Shown piece after piece: positions 1 to 10,054 of a DNA stretch of 64,000 nucleotides. The notes under the pieces were generated by a model. That model saw nothing but the letters and a program-made list of their open reading frames with translations. It was not told the origin of the DNA and ran no database searches. Both the position numbers and the translations under genes were made by a program. Every line of letters begins with the position of its first letter. Position 1 is the stretch's first letter. Source of the stretch: JANLTX01 sp049840835 (lineage in GTDB: Bacteria; Armatimonadota; Armatimonadia; Armatimonadales; Armatimonadaceae); assembly GCA_049840835.1 (NCBI GenBank), contig JASGJG010000023.1, forward strand, positions 62,001 to 126,000, given 5' to 3'.

Positions 1-337
1 CCATCAGGGGGAATACGGGCGAGGCTGAGGAGAGCAGGCCGGGCAGGTCCAGCAAAAGCAGATCGTGCTGAGGCCTCGGGCGCTCACCCATCATGCGAAG
101 GGCGGTTGTGGCAAAGCTCTGGTCTTCTACTATCTTGCTGATGTCGCTCACACGCAGGGCGGTATAACCATTGAGTTTCATGGTGGCACCGCTCAACATG
201 TGCATCAGAACCCATTCCTCTTCCAGACCGACAATGAATCCGCGCCAGGAGCGTCCATCGAATTCTCGGGTGACACTGACCAATGTTTCGTGGCTGAGGG
301 CTCGCTCTAACTCTTTGATAATTTCTGTATTATTCAT
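1..337 (-). CDS. Sm-like-fold hypothetical protein, 3' end outside window
   Basis: A minus-strand reading frame starts at ATG 337 (MNNTEIIKELERALSHE) and stays open to the window edge, 112 codons. It begins with a short helix followed by alternating hydrophobic strands (VSVTREF, GFIVGLEEEWVLMHML, GYTALRVSDISKI). This looks like small Sm-like barrel proteins in which a 'GY..iRv.DI..I' strand ends the barrel. Upstream there is only a weak GAGAAG. The function is unknown; the fold is an inference from the strand pattern, not from a search. The downstream remainder may hold a further domain. Confidence 0.6.
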   Translation of the reverse strand, partial: MNNTEIIKELERALSHETLVSVTREFDGRSWRGFIVGLEEEWVLMHMLSGATMKLNGYTALRVSDISKIVEDQSFATTALRMMGERPRPQHDLLLLDLPGLLSSASPVFPLM

Positions 338-359
338 AGTGTTCTCGCTTCTCTATCGT

Positions 360-1577
360 TTATGATCGGAGTTTGGCAAAATCGAACAGGGCTTCCTGGT
401 TGCCCCCCATCCAGCGTTTTGCCAGGATTATGGCCTCTTTCTCGGTCATAAATTGATCGTCTACCTCGGCCTGCAACGCCCGAGTGAGCCAGGTGCGCGC
501 CTGGAAGGCATAGCTTACCGCAGCGTTCGGCCAGAACGAATCCCCGCCAAATGCCAGTAGCTTGTTAGCCGGAACCGAGTGGGTTACACGCCTCACAAAG
601 TCACTGGTAGTATACGGGTTGATACTCCACGCCCAGCACAAATCCAGGAAAACGTTGGGGTAGTGCTTGGCCAGCGCAATCACCTCTTCCGTATACGGAT
701 AAGACGTATGCATGAGAATGAAAGTTGCCTTTGGATACTCTCTGAGCAAGTCGCAGAGTAGAGCCGCTGATATTTTTTCCAGACCCATATTACTGTGCCC
801 GGCATAGTAGCCTGTATGGATTTTAATGGGCAGGTTATGCTCTATCGCCGCTTCGATGCATCTTGCAAAAGCCCAGTCTCCGATAGCCAGTTTGTCTTCT
901 GGAGTATAGGATTTTCCTTTAGACAGAACGTTGGCAATGTCAGAGTCACTTTGTTTTTTCCAGCGCAGGGTACGGGCATAGGCATGCTGCGTTTTTACAG
1001 CGATTGCTTTTGGTGCCCATTTGTCGAACACGGAACGAATATGGTGGGTAACATTTAAGATTGGCCCCAGGTCGTCAGGGATATTTCCCTGTACCAAGCT
1101 CATGACATTGATATCGTACTGAAAGAACTCATCGCCCTCACACTCGTAGCGAAAATCGTCTATCTGTACATAAGAGAGGTTCGCTACGTCTTTTAACAGG
1201 CGTTTCCTCTCACCAGGCTGCCGCTGGCTTTCCGCGATTTTCTGAGCCACTGCCAGCGCTTCAGGCACGATCTCATCCAGACCATACACACGCTTTGCCG
1301 TAAGCCGAACGCCTTCGCCATAGCCAGTGTGCTTTACCAGCTCCCAGGCGTCGCGGATTCCAAGGAAGCGCCCGGCCAGATCCAGGTCGGAACGATCATG
1401 GAGCCGCTTCAAAGCCTCCGAGCTCGCTCCGGCTACGGCGAGGTCCGCAGTGACATAGTGGTCGAAGAGGTCACCCAGCACATCGGGACCAGAGGCGAGA
1501 AACTCGGCCTCGGTTTGTAAATGCTCGTGTGTATCCGCCAGCGGTGATTCGGAAATGAACGCGGCTAAATCAGTCAT
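360..1577 (-). CDS. Amidohydrolase-family (Amidohydro_2-like) metal hydrolase
   Basis: 405 aa. The N-terminus carries the metal-binding ADTHEHL motif typical of amidohydrolase TIM barrels; later KIHTGYYAGH (His on a central strand), LMHTSYP and a C-terminal FGGDSFWP that would supply the metal-binding Asp. This order (HxH, H, H, D) fits the amidohydrolase 2 / uronate-isomerase-like branch. The substrate cannot be read from sequence. It starts 4 bp inside the CHAP gene upstream (ATGA-type overlap), so the two are probably cotranslated. No signal peptide, so cytoplasmic. The family call is secure, the reaction is open. Confidence 0.82.
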   Translation of the reverse strand: MTDLAAFISESPLADTHEHLQTEAEFLASGPDVLGDLFDHYVTADLAVAGASSEALKRLHDRSDLDLAGRFLGIRDAWELVKHTGYGEGVRLTAKRVYGLDEIVPEALAVAQKIAESQRQPGERKRLLKDVANLSYVQIDDFRYECEGDEFFQYDINVMSLVQGNIPDDLGPILNVTHHIRSVFDKWAPKAIAVKTQHAYARTLRWKKQSDSDIANVLSKGKSYTPEDKLAIGDWAFARCIEAAIEHNLPIKIHTGYYAGHSNMGLEKISAALLCDLLREYPKATFILMHTSYPYTEEVIALAKHYPNVFLDLCWAWSINPYTTSDFVRRVTHSVPANKLLAFGGDSFWPNAAVSYAFQARTWLTRALQAEVDDQFMTEKEAIILAKRWMGGNQEALFDFAKLRS

Positions 1578-2089
1578 GTCTTTTCCAGGAATCCAACAAG
1601 AGGGAGAGGTGGGCGGCCTTCCAGGGAAATGCCGTCGGAAGTTACATGAGCACTGGCACGGTAGATGACAACCCCTTCCCGAGTGCCGACGGGATTGCCA
1701 ACACTAAAGTTAGCGTGGGTGATTGTAAACGAGTTCCCATTTTCCACACTTTCCACATAGGCCACATGGCCGTACTCATTGCCGGGCCAGGCATCTAGCA
1801 CAAGAACAGCGCCAGGTGTGGGAGTCTGAGATTTCTGGGCATTGGTGACTTTCTTCCACCAGAGCCGGGCATGTCGTCCACTATTGACATCGAAGCGGAT
1901 GTTCCAGCCCGCCTCCGCAGCGCGCCCGAAGGCGTACCAGGTGCACTGCCCGGTCGGGAGCGGATGCGCAGGTCGTAAGAAGGCAGGCAAAGTCGGCAGG
2001 TGGAGTGCCCTGCGGATACCAATGGTGGTGGCGCCACACAGAGTGAGCGTGCCCAGTATAGTAAGCCCGACTCGCCCGATGTGCTTCAC
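1574..2089 (-). CDS. Membrane-anchored or secreted CHAP-domain amidase
   Basis: 171 aa. Residues about 7-26 form a hydrophobic signal or anchor. The rest is a CHAP domain: GQCTWYAFG places the nucleophile at about Cys49, YGHVAYVE the general base at about His108, and ITHANFSVG a third polar residue at about Asn127. CHAP enzymes cleave peptidoglycan peptides, so a periplasmic role in cell-wall turnover is likely. The start is GTG 2089. A TATAAT on the minus strand (2093-2098) lies only 3 nt before it and a GGAG lies 11 nt before, so the true start could be a little downstream. It overlaps the amidohydrolase gene by 4 bp. Confidence 0.82.
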   Translation of the reverse strand: MKHIGRVGLTILGTLTLCGATTIGIRRALHLPTLPAFLRPAHPLPTGQCTWYAFGRAAEAGWNIRFDVNSGRHARLWWKKVTNAQKSQTPTPGAVLVLDAWPGNEYGHVAYVESVENGNSFTITHANFSVGNPVGTREGVVIYRASAHVTSDGISLEGRPPLPLVGFLEKT

Positions 2090-2154
2090 TGCATTATAGC
2101 TCCGTCCCAGAGATCAGGGGAAGGTTCACACTGGTATTTTACCGCTAAGTTTGC

Positions 2155-5049
2155 CTAAGCCGCGCGGCGGCTGGGAACAGCGACGCCGCCAATCTGTGCA
2201 ATAGAGTTGAGCAGTGTGTCCGCAGGAACAGGGCCACCCGTGAGATAGCCTTGCACTATGTCGCAGCCCAGTTCCTCCAGCATGGTGAGCTGGGCGGGAG
2301 TCTCAACACCCTCGGCAATCACCATCATGCCCAGGGTATGCGCCAGTTCCAGCACAGAGCGCACAATCGCTGCGTCTTCATCGCTGGTAGTGATACCGCT
2401 CACGAAACCACGATCTATCTTCAGTACATCCATGGGATAGCGTCTTAGCAGGGCTAGCGATGAGTAGCCTGTGCCGAAGTCATCTATCTGCAAACCAACG
2501 CCTAGCTCTTTAATGGCCTGCATGGCAGACTCTGCCTTGCTGCCGCTCTCTAAAATCGCAGACTCGGTCAGCTCGATTTCCAGCAGGCGTGGGTCGAACA
2601 TGGTGTCTTTTAGCGTGGCATCTAGCAGGGCGGCGTAGTCCGACTGCAAGAGCTGTTTGGGAGACATGTTGACCGACATTCGGAGCGGTACGCCTACAGA
2701 GAGCCATTGGGCTCCCTGGCGGCAGGCTTCTTTCACAACCCACTCGCCCAGTGGAACGATCAGCCCGGTCTCCTCTGCCATAGGAATGAACTGTGCTGGA
2801 GGCAGTAAGCCGCGCTGTGGGTGATGCCAGCGTACCAAGGCTTCTACACCGACCACACGGTGGCTGCCGATACTGATCTGTGGCTGGTAGTGCAGCACGA
2901 ACTGGTTCTCGGCAATCGCATGGCGCAAGTCGGATTCTAGAGTAACTCGCTCCTGCATCTCATCATGCATAGAAGCGGCGAAGAACGAGACTTCATTGCC
3001 GCCAACTCCTTTGGAGCGGTACATGGCGATATCGGCATGGCGTAGCAGAGTCTCGGCATCCTCGCCATCCTGAGGATAGAGAACAGCCCCCACGCTGGTA
3101 GTCACCTCGAACGTGCGCCCGTCTACTCGGAACGGTTTCGCCATGGCATCCCGCAAGCTCGCAGTCAGCCGATGCGCTGCCTGAAGATCTTTCAATTCCG
3201 GCAGAAGCAGAGTAAACTCATCGCCACCCATACGCGCCACCAGATCGGAGCCACGGACTACACTCTTCAGGCGCTCCGCCACCATGGTTAGCAGCTTGTC
3301 ACCGACACCGTGGCCCAGCAGGTCGTTTATCTGCTTGAACTTGTCTAAGTCAACAAAGAGCACACCCACATGGCGGTCTTTTTGTTGGGCTGCTGCCAGG
3401 GCCTCCTGAAGCGCTTCCAGGAAGTGGGTACGGTTCGGAAGACCCGTCAGGGCATCGTGAGTGGCCTGCCACTCCATACGCTCTGCAGCACGCCGTCGCT
3501 CGGTAATGTCTTCTACTGTTCCTTCGAAGCAGAGTAGGGTGCCATCTGGGCCGTAGACTGCTTTGGCGTTTTCGCGCACCACGATAGCGCTACCATCGCG
3601 CCGCTGCCAGGCACTCTCCCAGCCACGGGCGGCCCCTGTGCGAATCAGTCTGCTTAGGAAATCGCTTCTATCCACGGCGCTCAGGCTTTGCTCCAATGCC
3701 TGAGGCTCGGTGTCTGCCTCGAAACCGAGCATGATAAGCAGAGCTGGGTTCGCCATAACGAACTGTCCCTCAGCTGAGAGCCGATAGATACCGATAGGTA
3801 CGTGCTCGAAGAGCGCGCGGTACTCCTCGCGCGAGGCGCGTAGCTCGGCCAGCGCCCGATATTGCACCGTTTGATCTGTCACTACGCCAATGGCAGAAAA
3901 CGTATCTGCACCGCTACGCAGTAGGCGCACTTCCTCTTGAATCGTACGCAGAATCCCACGGCGGTCTTTAATCTGATAGGTCACCGTAAAGTTCGGCTGC
4001 TCTTTTTGAATCGCCTCGGTGCGTGTGGCCTCTATTCTCTCCAGATCCGCAGGCTCTATGGCACGTTGCCAGCTCTGGGCATAGGTCTCTCCCGGCGTAT
4101 GAGGAACCTGGAAACACTCCAGAGTGAGGTCGGGCGGGCTCATGTGCAAGTGCCAGCGCCGCGCGGACGCTCGCAGAGAGACATTGGCGTGCCAGACCAG
4201 ACAGCGGCTCGCTACCATGACATGTCGGAGCGACTCATCAGTACGATGACGGTCGGTGACATCCAGGCAGAGCGCTGTGATTCGGCCATCTGGCTCGAAA
4301 AACAGCTCCTCTTGAATCCAGCGCAGAGTACCGCTTTTATCGATCAAGCGGAACTCGTGGTGCAGGTGAACGCGGTGAGAAGTCTGGGCTTCATGGCGGC
4401 GCTCCTCGGTGCGCTCCCGGTCGTCCGGGTGAATCGCCTCGCGCCAGGCGGCTCCATACCCCTCAAGCGTGGTGGCATTCAGGGTAAACAGGGCTTCGGC
4501 GGCAGCCAGATTTACAGGCAGGAGTCGGGCAAGATCGCCACCCTCCGCCTGCCAGAGCGTGCCACTGGTGGTCGTGAGAAATTGTCCTATATGCTGCCGG
4601 GCCTGTTCCTGGGCGCTTATGTCTCGGGTGACAAAGAGGAAGCGCTCCCCGCGGCGATAGATTTCTTCGTGGAGCCAGCGGCCTTCCCAGCGTGTTTCCT
4701 GCTCCCACCGGCTCTCTGTAGTGCGGCTCCACTGATTCAGTACCGATTCCAGTGTTGCCTGCCCGCCCTCGCGGCCTTCTAGCCAGCGACTCAGGGGAGT
4801 ATCGTCGTATTCCTGGGAGGCCAGGGGGCTGTGCAGTGTGAACTCCCAGGCTTCGCCGCTACGTGTTGCTTCCCAGAACGCGACATAGGCACTGGCTGGA
4901 AGAGTAGGGACTACAGGTAGCGCAGGTGCAACGGGGGGAAGGGCAGCCTGCGCTACGGCTGGGAGCGCTTTCAGCGTAGTAGGGTTATTCGCGTTTGCGG
5001 CAGGGCCGAGCGGACGGTTGATGAGAGGCTGCGGTCGCGTAAAAGACAT
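2155..5049 (-). CDS. Multi-PAS GGDEF-EAL cyclic-di-GMP regulatory protein
   Basis: 964 aa without a signal peptide or obvious membrane segment. After an Ala/Pro-rich N-terminus come about four PAS-like modules (roughly 60-150, 160-275, 280-395, 400-520; each ends with a D(V/I)T(D/E)R-like strand), then GGDEF (about 525-690, intact RMGGDEF) and EAL (about 700-945; GVEALVRW, LEIELTES, QIDDFGTGYSS, VIAEGVET). Both catalytic domains keep their signature residues, so synthesis, hydrolysis or both of c-di-GMP are possible. Its ATG overlaps the stop of the upstream paralogue by one base (TAATG), implying coupled translation. The pair probably arose by tandem duplication. Confidence 0.93.
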   Translation of the reverse strand: MSFTRPQPLINRPLGPAANANNPTTLKALPAVAQAALPPVAPALPVVPTLPASAYVAFWEATRSGEAWEFTLHSPLASQEYDDTPLSRWLEGREGGQATLESVLNQWSRTTESRWEQETRWEGRWLHEEIYRRGERFLFVTRDISAQEQARQHIGQFLTTTSGTLWQAEGGDLARLLPVNLAAAEALFTLNATTLEGYGAAWREAIHPDDRERTEERRHEAQTSHRVHLHHEFRLIDKSGTLRWIQEELFFEPDGRITALCLDVTDRHRTDESLRHVMVASRCLVWHANVSLRASARRWHLHMSPPDLTLECFQVPHTPGETYAQSWQRAIEPADLERIEATRTEAIQKEQPNFTVTYQIKDRRGILRTIQEEVRLLRSGADTFSAIGVVTDQTVQYRALAELRASREEYRALFEHVPIGIYRLSAEGQFVMANPALLIMLGFEADTEPQALEQSLSAVDRSDFLSRLIRTGAARGWESAWQRRDGSAIVVRENAKAVYGPDGTLLCFEGTVEDITERRRAAERMEWQATHDALTGLPNRTHFLEALQEALAAAQQKDRHVGVLFVDLDKFKQINDLLGHGVGDKLLTMVAERLKSVVRGSDLVARMGGDEFTLLLPELKDLQAAHRLTASLRDAMAKPFRVDGRTFEVTTSVGAVLYPQDGEDAETLLRHADIAMYRSKGVGGNEVSFFAASMHDEMQERVTLESDLRHAIAENQFVLHYQPQISIGSHRVVGVEALVRWHHPQRGLLPPAQFIPMAEETGLIVPLGEWVVKEACRQGAQWLSVGVPLRMSVNMSPKQLLQSDYAALLDATLKDTMFDPRLLEIELTESAILESGSKAESAMQAIKELGVGLQIDDFGTGYSSLALLRRYPMDVLKIDRGFVSGITTSDEDAAIVRSVLELAHTLGMMVIAEGVETPAQLTMLEELGCDIVQGYLTGGPVPADTLLNSIAQIGGVAVPSRRAA

Positions 5050-7960
5050 TACTTAACCCCGTACTGCGCGACCAGGAGCGGAATCTGATCCGCCTGTACC
5101 GGGGGGCTGAAGTGGTAGCCCTGTACAAAGTCACACCCAATATCGCGCAAGCAGGCATAGTGCCAGTCTGTTTCCACGCCTTCGGCAATCACCATCATGC
5201 CCAGGGTATGCGCCAGCTCAATAACCGAGCGCACAATGGCGGCATCTTCCGGGCTTTCGCGAATCCCACGGATAAAGCCTTGATCTATCTTGAGGGCTTC
5301 CATGCGGTAGCGCCGTAGAAGCGCCAGCGACGAGTACCCGGTGCCGAAATCGTCTATCTGCATGCCGACGCCTAAACAGCGTAGAGCGGCAATAGAGGTT
5401 TCGACCACGCGTTCCTGCTCCAGCAGGGTGGATTCGGTCAGTTCGATATCTAAGTAGTCCGGGGGAATCCATACTCATCCAGCGTACGCGCCACAATGCG
5501 AGGCAGCTCGCGCTGAGCAAACTGGCGTGGCGAGACATTGATAGCCACACGAACATTCAGACCATCGCGTCGCCACTGAGCGCCCTGGCGGCAGGCTTCT
5601 TTAAGGACCCACTCGCCGAGTGGGATAATAAGCCCGCTTTCTTCTGCCAGAGGAATAAACTGTGAGGGGGGGAGTAAACCACGCTCCGGGTGCTGCCAGC
5701 GTATCAGCGCCTCTACACCTGTTATCTTAGAGGTGCGGACATCTAACTGGGGCTGGTAGTAGAGCACAAACTCGTTTTCGTTGACCGCCCGCTTCAGGTC
5801 CGTTTCCAGGGTAACTCGCTCCCGCATCTCATCGTGCATGGAGGTGGTGAAACTGCGTACGCCGCCGCCCTGGCTCTTGGCCTGATACATAGCGATATCG
5901 GCATGGCGCAGCAGAGTCTCGGCATCCTCGCCATCCTGGGGATAGAGCACAGTGCCGATGCTGGAGTCTAGCTGGAAGCTCTGCCCATCGATAACCGTCG
6001 GCTCTTGAACCACGCGGCGCATACGAGTCGCAATGCGGCTGGCCTCATCCACATTCAGGATATCGGGAGTAAGAATCAAGAACTCGTCGCCACCAGTGCG
6101 AGCGATGGTATCGCTGGGGCGGGTGGCACGCTGAAGCCTGCGAGCAAGCTGCACTAGAACCTTGTCTCCGGTGCCATGCCCATGAAGTTCGTTGATCTCT
6201 TTGAACCGGTCTACATCCACATACAGGACACCAATCTTGCTATGGCGCTCTGATGCGGAACTGACCAGTCTCTCCAATTCTAATAGCGCCATGGAGCGAT
6301 TCGGCAGGTTGGTCAGCGGGTCTAGCATGGCCTGCCGCCGAAGCTGCTCAAAAGCTTTCTGGCGCTCCGTAACGTTTTCGGCGGTTCCCTCGAAACCGAG
6401 CAGCTCCCCGGTATGCTCGTCGCGGATCGCCATAGCGTTCTCGCGGACTAAGAGGGGATGACCGTTCGCCATCCGCCAGCTGCCTTCATGACCGAGGATC
6501 ATGTCATCGGCTAAAAGCTGTGTCCAGAAGGTAGAGCGCTCTTCGTTGTCCCAGAGCGATTCCGCACTCAGATCGGCGAGGTCGCTACAGCCCAGCATGG
6601 TCAACAGGGCAGCGTTTGCCATGGTGAAACGCCCCTCTACATCGACCCGGTACACCCCGACAGACAGGTGCTCTACCAGAGAAAGGTAGCGCTCCTGTGC
6701 TGCCCGAAGCTCGACCAGATTCCGCCGCTGTGCAGTGATATCCGTGACAATGGCTACCAGGCTAAAGCGTCCTTCACTCAGCGGTACCAGAGTAGCATCG
6801 GCGCACAGGTAGCGATAGCCACCTGTAGTCAGGCGTAGGGGCAGCTCCAGGGTTACGTGGTCGTCTTCATTGTCCAGTGCCTGGCTAACCAGCCGGTAGA
6901 GATCAAGTCGGTCACGGCGAGAAATAGAGTGCTGCCAGATAGTGGCAAACGATGTGGCATCAGCGACGCCGCTCAGCAGGCCTGTGCCGAACTCGGTCAG
7001 GTGAACATTGCCATGGAGCCGCCGACCTGTCTGCTCTAAATCTGCGTACCAGATACCGCAGCGCGCTTTCGCCAGAACCGAGTTCAGTTCATTGGAGTCA
7101 CTGACCGGAGTCTCTGTTGTAATCTCGGGCTGGGAGACAATAATGACCTGAGCGGTCTCATCATCGTGGTACTCAATCCGGATATCTTCTCTCAGGTGCC
7201 AGCAGGTACCCTGGGCATCCGTAAGATAGATATTGCGGTTGTAGTACGTTTCCCGGTTCGCCAGCGCCTCGTGCCAGCGGATTTCCAGCGCGGCTTTCTG
7301 CTCTTCACCCAGCGCTTCTTGCCAGGCGCGAACATAGGCATCCGGAGTGTTGGCATCGAATGGAACCTGCTTCTGTGCCGCCGCGAAGTTATAGAGGCAG
7401 AGGTTCCAGCGTGGCTCGTCACTTAGAGTGATGTCCGCAGACCAGAGAATAAGATGGCTGGACTCCAGAGTGTGGGTAAGAACCCGGAGCGTGCGCGAAA
7501 CGACGTCGGAGGCGCGGCGCTCTTGAGTCACGTCTGTAGTGACGATGAGGAAACGCCAGGCACGCTCTCCGGTCTTCTGTACGCGAACATGGTCGCGCAT
7601 CCAGTGAATACCGCCGTGACGATCACGGCTGCGATACTGTACCGAGAAGGTGGTTTCGCGGTCGCGGATAGCCTGGAGGTAGCGCTCACGAACGACTTCG
7701 CGGTCTACCGGCAGACGACTCTCTTCCCAGAGAGCCGCGTAGTCATCGGGGTTCTTGACTTCTAAGCGCAGCAGGCGCTGGGCGGTCTCTATATTAAAGA
7801 AAACCGTCTTCCAGTACTGCTGGGTGCCTTCCACCCCGAAGTCGATATTCCAGAGGATTCCTTCGGAACCATCCAAGACGTGGCGAAGTGTGCGTGCGCT
7901 CATGGGCAAGGCACGCCCTTTGTCAAACGTCTCTCGTTGTGTTTGGGGGGCTTTCGGCAT
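5049..7960 (-). pseudogene. Multi-PAS GGDEF-EAL protein, single-base frameshift in EAL domain
   Basis: Two frames make one protein. The first (5450-7960) has three or four PAS-like modules, GGDEF (RTGGDEF) and the start of EAL (GVEALIRW), then stops right after DEYGFP. The second (5049-5408 and upstream in frame) resumes at DYLDIELTES and carries QIDDFGTGYSS and IAEGVET. The break sits in a G run at 5461-5465 (plus strand); one extra G restores 970 aa, nearly equal to the 964-aa neighbour. All signature residues are intact outside the break, which favours a recent mutation or a sequencing error. The first 38 bp overlap pncB; an internal ATG at 7903 would avoid that. Confidence 0.85.
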
Positions 7961-9137
7961 GACCCTTCGGGTCTTGATTTTCGGCTGGCCGGGAAATTTG
8001 CTGTAGGCTACTTCGCAGGTAATTTTCGTAGGCCTGATTCTCAGACATAGTCTTTCCTGGCGTATCCGATAATTTTATAACGGGGCGACCATTCGCCTGC
8101 ACCATTTTTAGCACTATAGGCAAGGAGGGTACTCCCAGATCGTTGGTCAGGCTTGTGCCGATGCCGAACATAGTGCGAATGCGCCCATCGAACCGCTCCG
8201 CGAGCGCCAGCGCCTTCTCGATATCCAGCCCATCGGAGAAAACAGCGGTCTTAGTACGCGCATCGATACCCAGGCGTTCATAGTGTGCCAGCAGCTCCTC
8301 GCCCCACTCAAACGGGTCGCCGGAGTCATGACGGCAGCCATCGTAGGCCTTGGAGAACAGCATATCGAAATCATTCAGGAACGCATCCATGCCGAAGATG
8401 TCGGAGAGGGCGATACCCAGGTCGCCCCGGTAGACCTGCATCCAGGTCTCCAGCATGTAGCGCTGCGAGTCCAAGGGGTGAACCAGCGCCTGTCCGGCTT
8501 GCAGAAACTCATGGGCCATAGTGCCAAAGACTCGCAGGCCGAATTTTTTGGCGAGAGCTACGTTGCTGGTACCAATGAGCCTGTCTTTGAGCGCTCCTAC
8601 TACTTCTTCTTGCCATATCCGGCTGTAGCGTCGCCGAGTGCCGAACTCCATGATACGGGGCAAGGTAGGCGCGGCATCGATAGCAGCGATCTTTGCATGA
8701 AGCCGTCGCCGTCCTTCTGCCAACAGTTCCTCGGTAGTGGGGTAGGTGTGGCGAGCATAGACCTCATTGACAATAGCCAGTACTGGCACTTCGAAAAGAA
8801 TGGTATTCAGCCAGCTTCCCTGAATGCGAATGGTCAGCTCATCCCCCACAGCGACGGTGACATCCTGGGGATTTAAGCGGAACTCCCGTAGAAAACCCAC
8901 GAAATCCGGGGAGATATAGCGAATGCTCTCCAGATAATGCAACTCGTCATCGGTGAGCCGCAGAGAGGCCAGGGCGTCTATCTCCTGTCGAATCTCTGCC
9001 GCATAGGGGCGCAGGTCGGCATTTTTCGCCCGGCACTTAAACGCATACACCACAGGGAGCTCGGCGAATTTCTTCCAGACCACCTGCATCATAGTGAACT
9101 TATAGAGGTCTGTATCCAGCAGCGAATCGATAATCAT
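7923..9137 (-). CDS. pncB: Nicotinate phosphoribosyltransferase
   Basis: 404 aa, normal family length. It converts nicotinate, PRPP and ATP to nicotinate mononucleotide in the Preiss-Handler route to NAD. Recognisable PncB segments are the N-terminal LLDTDLYKFTMMQ, VYAFKCR, the FGTRRRYS block, GTMAHEFLQA (with the His region), GCRHDSGDPFEWGE and the C-terminal KLSDTPGKTMSE. Start ATG 9137 overlaps the pncA-like gene by 4 bp, so nicotinamide deamidation and nicotinate capture are translated together. The C-terminal tail after NYLRSSL is Pro/Asn-rich and extends over the proposed start of the next gene. Confidence 0.95.
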   Translation of the reverse strand: MIIDSLLDTDLYKFTMMQVVWKKFAELPVVYAFKCRAKNADLRPYAAEIRQEIDALASLRLTDDELHYLESIRYISPDFVGFLREFRLNPQDVTVAVGDELTIRIQGSWLNTILFEVPVLAIVNEVYARHTYPTTEELLAEGRRRLHAKIAAIDAAPTLPRIMEFGTRRRYSRIWQEEVVGALKDRLIGTSNVALAKKFGLRVFGTMAHEFLQAGQALVHPLDSQRYMLETWMQVYRGDLGIALSDIFGMDAFLNDFDMLFSKAYDGCRHDSGDPFEWGEELLAHYERLGIDARTKTAVFSDGLDIEKALALAERFDGRIRTMFGIGTSLTNDLGVPSLPIVLKMVQANGRPVIKLSDTPGKTMSENQAYENYLRSSLQQISRPAENQDPKGHAESPPNTTRDV

Positions 9138-9925
9138 AGCCCAGCTTCTTTCGTGGTAGAGAGCATCATCCCCTTCACCGTGAGGTCGTGTAGGAAGCTC
9201 TCTTGAAGCGCCTCGAATCCCGTAACTGGGCTGACCGTGTCGGTCAAGAGCACCAGGCGCCCAGTTAATTCCGGTGCCAGCGTGTCTAAGTCACGCAGGG
9301 TACTGGCCACGCAGTGGCTGCCCGCCTCACCCGCCACCAGTATACGGTCGGCGCCGCGCAGGGCATCTATCAAAGGGATGTTGGGCAGGGTTGCCGGGTC
9401 TGCTGGATCGGGTACATCGGCGCGCAGAACACTGTAGTGCTCAGTGAGCGGGTTTTCCCCTTTACGCCAGAACTCTATGCTTTTACCAGAGTCACGCTCC
9501 CAATCACCCAGGGAATCGAATAATATTGGATAGACAGCGTGCCCGGCGCTACCGATTAAGCAGTGCTCCGGCCAGATACAGAGAGGATAGCGCCCGTTTG
9601 CGGCCAGAGCGTGCACATAGGCGCGGCTACGATCCGCTTGTTCCGAATCTGCGGGTAACCAGCGGCCAGATTCGACATCATCTACGGAGATAATGGTGAA
9701 GGGAGCGGGATGAGCCCCGGCAGAGTCGCGCCACCAGAGCGGGTGGGCGATATCGCGTTTATGGTGCGTATCTAGAGTTACATGGATGCTGGCAAGACCA
9801 ACGCCATGGGCAAAAACGAAGTCTGCCAGGCGCTCCATATCGGCGTTCGCTCCCTGTACGAAAAGCGCCCCGGCGGGGTCGCAGAAATCGACCTGCGGGT
9901 CGATGATGAGTAGTTGAGTTTCCAT
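9134..9925 (-). CDS. pncA: Isochorismatase-fold nicotinamidase-like hydrolase
   Basis: 263 aa. The cysteine-hydrolase triad is visible: Asp in LLIIDPQVDF near residue 9, a Lys in FWRKGENPLTEHYS, and Cys in GEAGSHCVASTLRDL. The WPEHCLIGS segment corresponds to the WPxHC block of nicotinamidases. It would hydrolyse nicotinamide to nicotinate. The 4-bp overlap with pncB downstream strongly supports this role over other isochorismatase-family activities. It is longer than the classical ~210-aa PncA because of insertions around residues 70-130, so the substrate assignment rests partly on context. An inverted repeat lies just upstream of the start. Confidence 0.85.
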   Translation of the reverse strand: METQLLIIDPQVDFCDPAGALFVQGANADMERLADFVFAHGVGLASIHVTLDTHHKRDIAHPLWWRDSAGAHPAPFTIISVDDVESGRWLPADSEQADRSRAYVHALAANGRYPLCIWPEHCLIGSAGHAVYPILFDSLGDWERDSGKSIEFWRKGENPLTEHYSVLRADVPDPADPATLPNIPLIDALRGADRILVAGEAGSHCVASTLRDLDTLAPELTGRLVLLTDTVSPVTGFEALQESFLHDLTVKGMMLSTTKEAGL

Positions 9926-9933
9926 TTGTAGTA

Positions 9934-9954
9934 TTAGTGTATTTAAAACACTAA
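9934..9954. promoter_or_regulatory. Inverted repeat, likely operator of the pncA-pncB operon
   Basis: Perfect 7-bp arms TTAGTGT and ACACTAA flank a 7-nt AT-only centre. It ends 9 bp before the pncA start, where a repressor would block initiation. Regulators of NAD salvage genes (for example NrtR or NiaR) bind inverted repeats near such operons; no such regulator gene is in the window, so the cognate protein is unknown. Confidence 0.5.
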
Positions 9955-10054
9955 AAGGTTTCGGGTTTTCCGGATGCGACTAAAATTTAAGGCGAAAGTC
10001 CCGCATTCCTGCACAGGGTTTTCATGGTAGAGTGCATCTGTACAGGAGGCTTCT

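Noticed and set aside
3937..4782. 281-aa plus-strand frame opposite the first GGDEF-EAL gene
   Set aside because: Shadow of the strongly coding minus strand; no start signal and no recognisable domain.
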